Shown here: positions 7,173 to 14,672 of the stretch, one piece after another
How positions within the stretch are numbered: the stretch's first letter is position 1
Layout: each line of letters begins with the position of its first letter
Origin: an uncultured Fidelibacterota bacterium
Lineage (GTDB): Bacteria > Fidelibacterota > Marinisomatia > Marinisomatales > UBA8229
Direction of reading: 5' to 3'
NCBI GenBank assembly: GCA_913041945.1
Contig: CAJWIT010000015.1
Location: 1-32,219, forward strand
DNA length: 32,219 nucleotides
Program-made: the position numbers and the translations under genes
Notes under the pieces: generated by a model
Database searches by the model: none
What the model saw: only the letters and a program-made list of their open reading frames with translations
What the model was told of the DNA's origin: nothing

Positions 7173-8477
7173 TCAGGCTTTAATTACTTTGTTCGAATAA
7201 TTGAAACATCCTCTTGTATCCACAATCAAGCTGGCCTCTTTTTCAATAAGCTCATAATCAAAATCATCATGATCTGTGGCGAGGAGCACCAAATCTGCTG
7301 ACTTTAGTATTTCCGCATTCAACGCTTTTGATTCTAATTCAAATTGGTACTTTCTGGTGTGTGGTATTGTTTTAAAATATGGATCCGAATATTCCACAAC
7401 TGCACCCTTATCAATGAGACTTTCAATTAATACCAATGATGGTGATTCTCTTAAATCATCCACGTTTTTCTTATATGCCAAACCCAATATTAGAATTTGG
7501 CTGCCTTTGATAGATTTACCAACACTGTTTAGCGCTTCCCCCACTTTCTGCACCACGTAGGCTGGCATTGCTGTATTAATTTCACCAGCCAATTCGATGA
7601 AGCGAGTATCTATACCTACTTGCTTTGCTTTCCATGAGAGGTAAAAAGGATCGATAGGGATGCAGTGGCCGCCCAGGCCAGGGCCGGGATAGTATGGAGT
7701 GAACCCAAATGGTTTGGTAGCAGCAGCATTAATAACCTCATAAATATCAATGTCCATTTTATCAGCCACCATTTTGAGTTCATTCACCAGTCCGATGTTG
7801 ACGGCACGATGAATGTTTTCCAGGATTTTGGTCATTTCCGCAACTTTTGGCGAAGATACTGGCACCGTTTGATCCACGATTTGGTCATAGAGTGCTTTTG
7901 TCACTTCCAAACAGTTTTCTGTATAACCACTAACAACTTTTGGAATTGTTTTTGTGGTAAAATTTTTATTCCCCGGGTCTTCTCGTTCAGGTGAATAGCC
8001 AACGAAAAAGTTGGTGCCAATCTTAAAGCCTGCTTTTTCAACAACAGGGACGATTTCTTCTTCCGTTGTACCTGGGTAAGTGGTGCTTTCCAAGACAAGA
8101 AGTTGATTTTCCGTCAAATGTGGCTTGATAGATTGGAGTGTGCTGTGAATATAACTTAAATCCGGCTCATTGTGGACACCCAGTGGCGTGGGAACGCAAA
8201 TGAGAATGACAGCCGTACTGGGAATGTGATTGAAATCGCTGGTAGCCTTGAAACCATTCCTTACAATGGTGTCAATTAGTTTTGCATCGATATGCTTTAT
8301 GTAAGATTCGCCACTGTTAAGCATTTGCACTTTTTTGCCGTCCACGTCAAACCCCATAACCCTAAAGCCTTCTTCCGAAAAACGGATTGCCAGAGGGAGA
8401 CCTACATAACCAAGACCAATTATACCGATTGTTGATTTCCGATTGATAATTTGTGATGTTAGATTATTAATTGACAT
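7173..8477 (-). CDS. wbpA: WbpA-like UDP-N-acetylglucosamine 6-dehydrogenase
   Basis: This 434-residue nucleotide-sugar dehydrogenase has the NAD motif GIIGLGYVGLPLA at 18-30, TYPGTTEE, the GYSPEREDPGN signature, and the catalytic cysteine C272 in GPGLGGHCIPIDP; KKNVDDLRESPS lies in the C-terminal domain. GYSPER and GGHCIPIDP place it with the UDP-HexNAc dehydrogenases (WbpA/WbpO/TviB type) rather than UDP-glucose dehydrogenases. It oxidises UDP-GlcNAc to UDP-GlcNAcA, the first step of the route completed by wbpB, E, D and I. It is separated from those genes by the regulator and about 1.7 kb, and has its own promoter, so entry into the pathway may be controlled separately. The ribosome site is weak. 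Confidence 0.9.
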   Translation of the reverse strand: MSINNLTSQIINRKSTIGIIGLGYVGLPLAIRFSEEGFRVMGFDVDGKKVQMLNSGESYIKHIDAKLIDTIVRNGFKATSDFNHIPSTAVILICVPTPLGVHNEPDLSYIHSTLQSIKPHLTENQLLVLESTTYPGTTEEEIVPVVEKAGFKIGTNFFVGYSPEREDPGNKNFTTKTIPKVVSGYTENCLEVTKALYDQIVDQTVPVSSPKVAEMTKILENIHRAVNIGLVNELKMVADKMDIDIYEVINAAATKPFGFTPYYPGPGLGGHCIPIDPFYLSWKAKQVGIDTRFIELAGEINTAMPAYVVQKVGEALNSVGKSIKGSQILILGLAYKKNVDDLRESPSLVLIESLIDKGAVVEYSDPYFKTIPHTRKYQFELESKALNAEILKSADLVLLATDHDDFDYELIEKEASLIVDTRGCFNYSNKVIKA

Positions 8478-8551
8478 TATTTAACTGGCACCCAATTCAT
8501 TTTATCTCCTAATTCTAATACGTTTTGCAGATAATTGAAAAAACTCTGCTT

Positions 8552-8579
8552 ATTATCAAGCGAATTTACACATTGTCAA
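8552..8579 (-). promoter_or_regulatory. Sigma-70-type promoter of wbpA
   Basis: On the minus strand TTGACA (8579-8574) is followed after 16 bases by GATAAT (8557-8552), predicting a transcript start near 8545 and a leader of roughly 70 bases before the wbpA ATG. The -10 lies inside TTGATAAT, which resembles the repeated box before the neighbouring regulator. Confidence 0.55.
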
Positions 8580-8695
8580 CGCAAAGTAAATAAAAATACT
8601 ACCTTTCCCTGCTGTATTTCCGCCTTCATGAAGCACTGATCTTAGAGTTTCTGCCAAGGAGTTTTGATTGATAAATGCGTAAACCAAGATCATTA

Positions 8696-10408
8696 TTAAA
8701 GATACCCAAACTGTTTTATCTTTAAAAAGATATCCTGAACAAGGATCTCCGGTTCAATCTCGCTGGAGTCAATGACAATTTCCGGGTGTTCCGGCGGTTC
8801 ATAAGGATCGCTGATCCCCGTAAACTCTTTGACGATTCCTTCCCTTGCCTTGGCATAAAGACCCTTCGCATCCCTTTCTTCACAGACTTCCAGTGGTGTA
8901 TTCACATGCACTTCCATATAACCGCCATAGTGTGAGATCAGTTCCCGGTTAAATTTCCGATCCAATTGATAGGGCGCAATGGGAGCACAAATAGCAATGC
9001 CTCCATTTTTGGTGATCTCACTGGCAACAAATCCAATCCGCTGAACATTGATGGAACGATGTTCTTTTGAAAAACCCAACTCGCTGGAGAGATGGGTCCG
9101 GACGATGTCCCCATCCAACAGTGTCACCGGACGGCTGCCTTCTTCCAACATCTTCACTAAAAGGCCCTTCGCTAGCGTGGATTTTCCTGAACCGGACAAT
9201 CCGGTAAAAAAAATGGTTAATCCTCGATTGGTTAACGGCGGACGGGACGCTTCCAGCTCCTGAGCCACTTCCCTGTAGCTGAACCATTCAGGGATCCCTT
9301 TCCCTTCGTCTAACAATTGTCTGAGCTCAGCCCCTGAGATTGTTTGATAATCAACACCTTTTTCTACTCCATCAATGGTTCCGTAACGATCTTCTAAAGG
9401 CAAATAGACCATAAATTTGAAAGGCACCATTTCAATGCCAATCTCTGCTTGGTGTTTCATCAAAAGTTCCTGTGCATCATAAGGACCGTAAAAAGGCTCA
9501 TCATTTTTATCATTTCCCGGCCCTGCATGATCGCGACCGACAATGAAATAATTACAGCCGTAGTTCTTTCGGATTATAGCGTGCAACACTGCTTCCCTGG
9601 GTCCACCCATGCGCATAGCCAGGGGTAACAAGCTCATCATAACAGAATTTTCAGGATACTTTTTCAAGACATGCTGGTAGCAGCGAACCCGGGTATAATG
9701 GTCTACGTCACCAGGTTTGGTCATGCCAACCACAGGATGGATCAGCAGGTTTGCATCCAGGTCCAGGGACGCACGCATGGTCATTTCCACATGAGCCCGA
9801 TGAAGGGGATTACGCGTTTGAAACGCCACAACCTTATCCCAGCCTTTTTCAGTGAAAATGGATCTCAATTCTTCAGGCGTATGTCGATCCTTTTGATAAT
9901 CATAATGGTGCGGGAGTAAAATCCCTTCGATTTGGCCGCCTATATAATTTTTTTCCCCCATATTGAACAGATAATTGACAGCAGGATGGGCTGTGTCAGT
10001 TGTGCCAAACACAACAGATGCTTCTTTTTCAAGGTCAGGCTGCCAGATATCGCCCACAGTCAGGATAGCGAGGGCAAAACCTTCTTTATCCCGAAGGGTG
10101 ATTTTTTCTCTGCCTTTGATTTCTTCTGCGAATTGATCAGAGACATCCAGGGTAATGGGTATAGGCCAAAGGGTGCCGTCCGCAAGGCGCATAGATTCCA
10201 ATACAGATTCATAATCATTTTTTATCATGAAACCGTTCAAAGGAGAAAAGGCACCGTTCAGTAACAATTCCAGGTCACAAATCTGGCGGTCAGTTAATGT
10301 CCAGGATGGATACTCATTGGACTCATCCTTCAAGGCAGAAAAATCGCTTGAATCCGCCAGCAAATTAACCAGGCAACCTCCGTGAGGTTCAATAAGTGTA
10401 ATTGACAT
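8696..10408 (-). CDS. Bifunctional sulfate adenylyltransferase/APS kinase
   Basis: This 570-residue fusion makes PAPS from sulfate in two steps. Residues 1 to about 380 are ATP sulfurylase, with QTRNPLHRAH at 197-206 and GRDHAGPG at 291-298. Residues about 395-570 are APS kinase, with the P-loop GLSGSGKST at 403-411, LDGD at 431-434 and a CAPIAPY segment where the APS-binding loop lies. Both halves keep their nucleotide-binding motifs, so both reactions are likely. GGGAAGAG precedes the ATG at good spacing. No APS or PAPS reductase or cysteine genes are in view. The neighbourhood suggests, but does not prove, that PAPS serves sulfation of a surface polysaccharide. Confidence 0.93.
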   Translation of the reverse strand: MSITLIEPHGGCLVNLLADSSDFSALKDESNEYPSWTLTDRQICDLELLLNGAFSPLNGFMIKNDYESVLESMRLADGTLWPIPITLDVSDQFAEEIKGREKITLRDKEGFALAILTVGDIWQPDLEKEASVVFGTTDTAHPAVNYLFNMGEKNYIGGQIEGILLPHHYDYQKDRHTPEELRSIFTEKGWDKVVAFQTRNPLHRAHVEMTMRASLDLDANLLIHPVVGMTKPGDVDHYTRVRCYQHVLKKYPENSVMMSLLPLAMRMGGPREAVLHAIIRKNYGCNYFIVGRDHAGPGNDKNDEPFYGPYDAQELLMKHQAEIGIEMVPFKFMVYLPLEDRYGTIDGVEKGVDYQTISGAELRQLLDEGKGIPEWFSYREVAQELEASRPPLTNRGLTIFFTGLSGSGKSTLAKGLLVKMLEEGSRPVTLLDGDIVRTHLSSELGFSKEHRSINVQRIGFVASEITKNGGIAICAPIAPYQLDRKFNRELISHYGGYMEVHVNTPLEVCEERDAKGLYAKAREGIVKEFTGISDPYEPPEHPEIVIDSSEIEPEILVQDIFLKIKQFGYL

Positions 10409-10453
10409 ATACTCTTCCCAATTCTGTTACATTAGTTATTTCCAAGCGTAAAA

Positions 10454-10482
10454 TTTATAACATTACCTTCATGGTTTGTCAA
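10454..10482 (-). promoter_or_regulatory. Strong sigma-70-type promoter of the PAPS synthase gene
   Basis: On the minus strand a perfect TTGACA (10482-10477) and TATAAA (10459-10454) are separated by 17 bases. The predicted start is near 10447, about 40 bases before the ATG at 10408. This is the clearest promoter in the window. Confidence 0.75.
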
Positions 10483-10560
10483 CAATTTATTGCTAATTTT
10501 ATGGGTTTCATTTTACAATTTGATAACTAAATAATTCACAAATTAAAAGGAGAACTACAT

Positions 10561-11070
10561 ATGCTTAGAGTTTTTCATTTTATATTTATATTCACTCTCG
10601 TGTTCATAGGCTGCAGCGGAAATGCAACGAATGAAAAAACCGCATTGAACAAGAAAAATCCTACCGGGGATTATGGAAAAAAGATTGAATTAAAATCAAT
10701 AACATCAATCGATCAACTTTTGAACTATCCATCGGAATACATTGATAAATCAGTGTTAATCAATGGTACAATTTCTGCAGTTTGCCCCATGCGGGGCTGC
10801 TGGATTGATGTAAAATCAGCTGAAACGGATTCAGAATTACGATTGAAAGTGACAGACGGAGAAATTGTTTTTCCCCTTTCAGGAAAAGGGCAAAATATCA
10901 AAGCAGAGGGGATTTTTCAAAAATTAGAGTTCACTCATGATCAAGCTGTGAGCCGGAAGATTCACTTTGCCGAGGAAAAAGGAATCACATTACATCCTGA
11001 CTCTGTTCACATCACACCAGAGGATTTGACAACTTACCGCGTGTATGTCAGTAGCGCCGTTATCGAGTGA
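10561..11070 (+). CDS. DUF4920-like lipoprotein
   Basis: This 169-residue protein has a signal peptide ending in a lipobox (FIGC, cysteine 18), a charged linker, and a small beta-rich domain with INGTISAVCPMRGCWIDV. The CPMRGCW cluster is the hallmark of DUF4920, an OB-fold-like family of secreted proteins; its two cysteines could bind a metal or form a disulfide. An excellent AAAGGAGA ribosome site sits before the ATG. The stop lies only six bases from the next start, so the two are cotranscribed. The function is unknown. Confidence 0.75.
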   Translation: MLRVFHFIFIFTLVFIGCSGNATNEKTALNKKNPTGDYGKKIELKSITSIDQLLNYPSEYIDKSVLINGTISAVCPMRGCWIDVKSAETDSELRLKVTDGEIVFPLSGKGQNIKAEGIFQKLEFTHDQAVSRKIHFAEEKGITLHPDSVHITPEDLTTYRVYVSSAVIE

Positions 11071-11076
11071 ATTAAA

Positions 11077-11766
11077 ATGATAATCAGCTACACAGGGATT
11101 GAGCTTCCTGAGGGGAAAGTGAAGTATGAAGATTCAATCCTAAATGAATTGGCAGAAAAAGATAAGCCTAAAAAAATATCGCCAATGTTCTTTGAATTTA
11201 TCAAAGAGGATTTCCCTAATTCTTTTGCCATCGTGGTTCCAGAATCAAATCTTTTAGACCTTTTAATTCTTGATATGGAAAAAATAGAAACCAGGTTGAC
11301 ACGGACTGCTGATAAAAAAGAGATTAAATTATTACAAAAATGCATGGATTTCCTGGAAAAAGAAGTGCCTCTCTGTGATGTTCAATTTGATGACTCGGAA
11401 AAAGAAATTTTAAATGGTTTGATGCCATTTAGCCTGAAGCCAACTGTACAATTAATGGGAAATGAAGATATTAATACCATTATTCAGCTGGCAATGGAAA
11501 AAGCAGACTACATGTTCTTTTATACCTCTCACCCAAAAGAAACCCATGCCTGGTTTGTTCCTAAAGGAACAGATATCGTCACCTGTGCCGGTAAGATTCA
11601 TTCAGACCTGGCCCGCGGTTTTATAAAGGGGGATGTAGTCAGTTACCAGGATTATTTACATCACCATAGTTTTAATGAGTGTAAAGCCAAAGGCGTTGCG
11701 AAAACTGTGGAAAAAAATTATATCGTTCAACCTGACGAGATAATTGAAATCAGGTTTAATGTCTGA
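11077..11766 (+). CDS. YchF-like C-terminal protein (helical and TGS/DUF933 domains, no GTPase)
   Basis: The 229-residue product matches the C-terminal two thirds of the Obg-family ATPase YchF. A helical hairpin region spans about 65-140 (DMEKIETRLTR, EIKLLQKCMDFLEK, KPTVQLMGNED). A TGS/DUF933 domain follows, ending in GKIHSDLARGFIKGDVVSYQDY and VQPDEIIEIRFNV, as in YchF proteins. The Walker A and other G motifs are absent, and no in-frame sequence upstream could supply them because the lipoprotein gene ends there in another frame. It is thus a distinct short paralogue rather than a visible truncation. GAGTGA, overlapping the previous stop, is a plausible ribosome site. A role with ribosomes or RNA is suggested only by YchF homology. 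Confidence 0.75.
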   Translation: MIISYTGIELPEGKVKYEDSILNELAEKDKPKKISPMFFEFIKEDFPNSFAIVVPESNLLDLLILDMEKIETRLTRTADKKEIKLLQKCMDFLEKEVPLCDVQFDDSEKEILNGLMPFSLKPTVQLMGNEDINTIIQLAMEKADYMFFYTSHPKETHAWFVPKGTDIVTCAGKIHSDLARGFIKGDVVSYQDYLHHHSFNECKAKGVAKTVEKNYIVQPDEIIEIRFNV

Positions 11767-11973
11767 AAATTGAAAGGTACTATTGTTTTCTTTCTATTAT
11801 GTGAAGAATGTTTCTTTTCTGATTCAAGACATCATTTATTCTGAAAAATCTTATTTTCATTGACAGGGTGCATCCTGACTACGGAAAAAGAAGAAAATAT
11901 TTAATAATAACATTTATTGAAAATATTAAGTAAACTACCCTCTTAACCCGTTTTTACTAGATGATTATTAAAT

Positions 11974-12031
11974 TATACATAGGAGTTGATAATTCTTATT
12001 AACTTTATTAGCTAAAGATAATCCATCAACT
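11974..12031 (+). promoter_or_regulatory. Candidate promoter region and boxes of the pilus operon
   Basis: TATACA (11974-11979) could be a -10 box; no strong -35 is seen. GTTGATAA follows at 11985-11992, and AGTTGAT (11984-11990) pairs with ATCAACT (12025-12031) as a 7-bp inverted repeat 34 bases apart. The GTTGATAA box is the same as in the repeats before the HATPase/DUF4325 gene. The rest of the 11767-12052 spacer is AT-rich without clear signals. Confidence 0.3.
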
Positions 12032-12052
12032 TAATTGGAAGGAAAAGCATAT

Positions 12053-12457
12053 ATGCAGAAGCAAGATAAACAACGGAATGGCTTTACCATGATTGAAATT
12101 ATGGTGGTCGTGGTCATTATCGCTATTTTGGCAGCTTTCGCGGTGCCAATTTACATTGATTACGTTGAAAGTGCCCGCGCCTCGGAAGCAAAATCCGTTA
12201 TAAGCAGTATCTCCAATGCGTCCGTAATGTTCTATCAGTCTAATGGTGAATGGCCATCCTCGGTGGATGATCTTGAACGTCAAGGACAATTGGACCTGGA
12301 GCTTTCCACCAAACTTAAATGGCAGTTTGAATTACAGCTGCCGGAAATAGTAACTGCTACCAGCACAGAGGAAATGGCCGGTGGAGCAGGGAAAGTCATC
12401 CAGTACAATAGAGAATTGGGGAAATACACAGGATACGGAACACCAGAAGAAGAATAA
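12053..12457 (+). CDS. Type IV pilin (major or pseudopilin-like)
   Basis: From the ATG at 12053 the product has 134 residues: leader MQKQDKQRNG, then the prepilin motif FTMIEIMVVVVIIAILAAFA with glutamate at +5 and a hydrophobic N-terminal helix, followed by a short globular part. A TTG further upstream is open in frame, but GGAAGGA at 12037-12043 serves the ATG. It would be cleaved and methylated by the prepilin peptidase encoded at the end of the operon. As first gene of the operon it may be the main pilin, though its C-terminal half is short and lacks the usual disulfide cysteines, so a minor role is possible. Confidence 0.88.
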   Translation: MQKQDKQRNGFTMIEIMVVVVIIAILAAFAVPIYIDYVESARASEAKSVISSISNASVMFYQSNGEWPSSVDDLERQGQLDLELSTKLKWQFELQLPEIVTATSTEEMAGGAGKVIQYNRELGKYTGYGTPEEE

Positions 12458-13522
12458 ATGAACTCAACTGTGGATATCAACGAATTATTGAAATATGCTT
12501 TGGAGAGTGGTGCTTCTGACTTGCACCTGAGTGTAGGATCCAAACCAATGGTGCGGATCGATGGAAGCATAAAACCTCTCAACTTAGACAAATTAACTCG
12601 GGATTCAATGACATCCATTCTTCCCCAGGTGATGAATGCAGAACAGATTAAAAAGTTTGAACAGGAGAAGGAAATTGACTTTTCAACCAAACTGGATAAC
12701 AAAGGACGCTTTCGGGTAAATTTCTTCAACCAGCTGAAAGGAATAGCTGGTGTTTTTAGAACAATCCCTGAGGTGATCCGCAGTTTTGAAGATTTGGGTA
12801 TTCCACCAGTGTTAAGAGATTTAACTCTTATGGATCATGGTCTCATTTTACTGACAGGACCTACTGGTTCAGGGAAAAGCACTACACTGGCAACTATGGT
12901 GAACCATATTAATGAAAATCGCGCCTGCCACATAATCACGATAGAAGACCCCGTAGAGTATTTTCATTCGTCAAAAGAAAGCCTTATAAATCAAAGGGAG
13001 CTGGGGACAAACACCCATAGTTTTTCCAATGCCCTTCGATCTGCTTTGAGAGAAGATCCAGATGTAATATTAGTGGGAGAGATGCGGGACCTGGAAACAA
13101 TTTCTCTCGCCCTTACTGCATCGGAGACTGGACATCTTGTTATGTCAACCCTGCATACAGGAAGTGCCGTCAAAGCAATTGATCGTATCATTGATATGTA
13201 TCCTGAAGGACAGAAAACTCAAATTAGGGCTATGATGTCTGAAAGTTTGGAAGCGGTTATTGCCCAGAAACTGCTTCCTAGAAAAGATGGTGAAGGCCGT
13301 ATTCCTGCGTGTGAGGTACTGATCTCCTCCACCGCAGTACGGAACCTGATCCGTGAAGACCGGATTTACCAAATTCCTTCTTTGATTCAATCCGGCGGGA
13401 CTGAAGGGATGCAGGCACTGGATCAGGACCTCCAGCGATTGGTTTCACAAGGATTGGTTGAACGATCTGTAGCCCAGGGGATTGCTGAAAATCCGAAACT
13501 ATTTCAATCTAATGTTCTGTAG
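12458..13522 (+). CDS. pilT: Pilus retraction ATPase PilT
   Basis: This 354-residue secretion ATPase has an N-terminal PAS-like domain (GASDLHL near 18), Walker A GPTGSGKST at 134-142, Walker B ILVGEMRD at 204-211, STLHTGSA near 230 and the retraction-ATPase motif AVRNLIRE in the C-terminal part. Length and the last motif separate it from PilB. PilT hydrolyses ATP on the inner face of the cytoplasmic membrane to depolymerise the pilus. Its presence marks the operon as type IV pilus rather than type II secretion. The ATG follows the pilin stop codon directly. Confidence 0.95.
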   Translation: MNSTVDINELLKYALESGASDLHLSVGSKPMVRIDGSIKPLNLDKLTRDSMTSILPQVMNAEQIKKFEQEKEIDFSTKLDNKGRFRVNFFNQLKGIAGVFRTIPEVIRSFEDLGIPPVLRDLTLMDHGLILLTGPTGSGKSTTLATMVNHINENRACHIITIEDPVEYFHSSKESLINQRELGTNTHSFSNALRSALREDPDVILVGEMRDLETISLALTASETGHLVMSTLHTGSAVKAIDRIIDMYPEGQKTQIRAMMSESLEAVIAQKLLPRKDGEGRIPACEVLISSTAVRNLIREDRIYQIPSLIQSGGTEGMQALDQDLQRLVSQGLVERSVAQGIAENPKLFQSNVL

Positions 13523-13530
13523 CCTAGTAC

Positions 13531-14079
13531 ATGTATTTATCTGTGTATAAAAAACCTTTTTTGAAACTCAGGAAATTGAAGAGAGAATCAAATCCGAAAG
13601 AAGATATTTATCATTTCACACCAGGTATTTCTTCAGGTTTTACTTTTATCGAAGTGATGGTTGCCGTGGTGATCATATCTATCACAGCATTGGGAATAAT
13701 GCATGGTACCGTGCATTCCAGAGGGATTTTGCGGTCCTTGGAACTCCGGGAGCGGGCTACGGAAGAACTGACCAACTACATGGAATACTGGCAGGGCCGG
13801 ATAGCTGATGATAGACTGAGTATGGTTGAGAAAGCTGGAGATAATCTCGGCAAACAGATTTACCTTGTGGGAAACAGCAATTCGAATTTAAAAGTCCCTG
13901 CCAAGCTATATTATAACCTTGTAAAACAGAATTCTAAATATAATAGCCCCGTGTACAATGCTTATAAAATTACAGTCCGGATAACTTGGCAAGACTATTT
14001 TCTTCAGGAAAACGATCCTTATGTTGGAGATGTAGTTCACGAACGAATCTTAGAAACTGTAATGATAGCTTATAACTAA
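13531..14079 (+). CDS. Minor pilin, PilV-like, with a long leader
   Basis: This 182-residue protein has the prepilin motif SSG followed by FTFIEVMVAVVIIS, with glutamate at +5. The leader before the cleavage site is 36 residues and rich in Lys/Arg, much longer than most type IV prepilin leaders; no better ATG lies closer and the ribosome site before 13531 is weak, so a later non-ATG start is possible. The helix and ALGIMHGTVHSR segment resemble PilV/GspI-type minor pilins. The stop overlaps the next ATG by one base. Confidence 0.78.
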   Translation: MYLSVYKKPFLKLRKLKRESNPKEDIYHFTPGISSGFTFIEVMVAVVIISITALGIMHGTVHSRGILRSLELRERATEELTNYMEYWQGRIADDRLSMVEKAGDNLGKQIYLVGNSNSNLKVPAKLYYNLVKQNSKYNSPVYNAYKITVRITWQDYFLQENDPYVGDVVHERILETVMIAYN

Positions 14080-14672
14080 TGAAAAAATCACAAAAAATAA
14101 ACGGGTTTACATTGGTGGAAATGAGCGCAACGATCGTTGTCATTGGGATTATTGGACTGGGATTAATTATGACATTACGGACCACCTTTCTTCACTACAG
14201 CACTGATTATGTACGCCAGGAAATTCGTCAGTATGGCAATATAGTGATGAGGGAGTTGAATGAAAAAATAAACAATGCTCAACAGGTTAGTTTTGGTGTT
14301 CATCAAAATGGCTTTGCACTTATTCAAATTTGGGATAGCTCATCCAATCCAGTTCCCTCGGAAACCATCAGGGCAAATAGTGATGAAGGGATATTGGTTA
14401 ATAATTCGCCTCTTATGGGAGGAACATTTCAGTTACCCACAGTAGGCCGTTTCCGGGATAACGATCAGCACAGGGTGTCACTTATTGATTTTACATGGAG
14501 TCAAGAAACGGATCCAAGACCGTCCTTAAACAACTTTAACAATAATATGATAACAATAGCATTAACTATACAATTGGATAGCGATGTACTTACTGATGAA
14601 GAAACCGTAGCGGAAGAATTTTATTTTAGTAAATCTGTGTTTGTAGCAAATAACTACATCCAAACACTATGA
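14079..14672 (+). CDS. Minor pilin, PilW/GspJ-like
   Basis: This 197-residue protein has a short leader MKKSQKING and the prepilin motif FTLVEMSATIVVIGIIGLGL with glutamate at +5. Position after the PilV-like gene and before the PilX-like gene, and the size, suit a PilW/GspJ-type subunit that helps prime the pilus tip. Its start overlaps the previous stop and its end overlaps the next start by four bases. Confidence 0.8.
   Translation: MKKSQKINGFTLVEMSATIVVIGIIGLGLIMTLRTTFLHYSTDYVRQEIRQYGNIVMRELNEKINNAQQVSFGVHQNGFALIQIWDSSSNPVPSETIRANSDEGILVNNSPLMGGTFQLPTVGRFRDNDQHRVSLIDFTWSQETDPRPSLNNFNNNMITIALTIQLDSDVLTDEETVAEEFYFSKSVFVANNYIQTL

Noticed and set aside
12035-12055. TTG start at 12035 for the pilin
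   Set aside because: The GGAAGGA ribosome site lies inside this extension and fits the ATG at 12053, which also gives a normal 10-residue leader.
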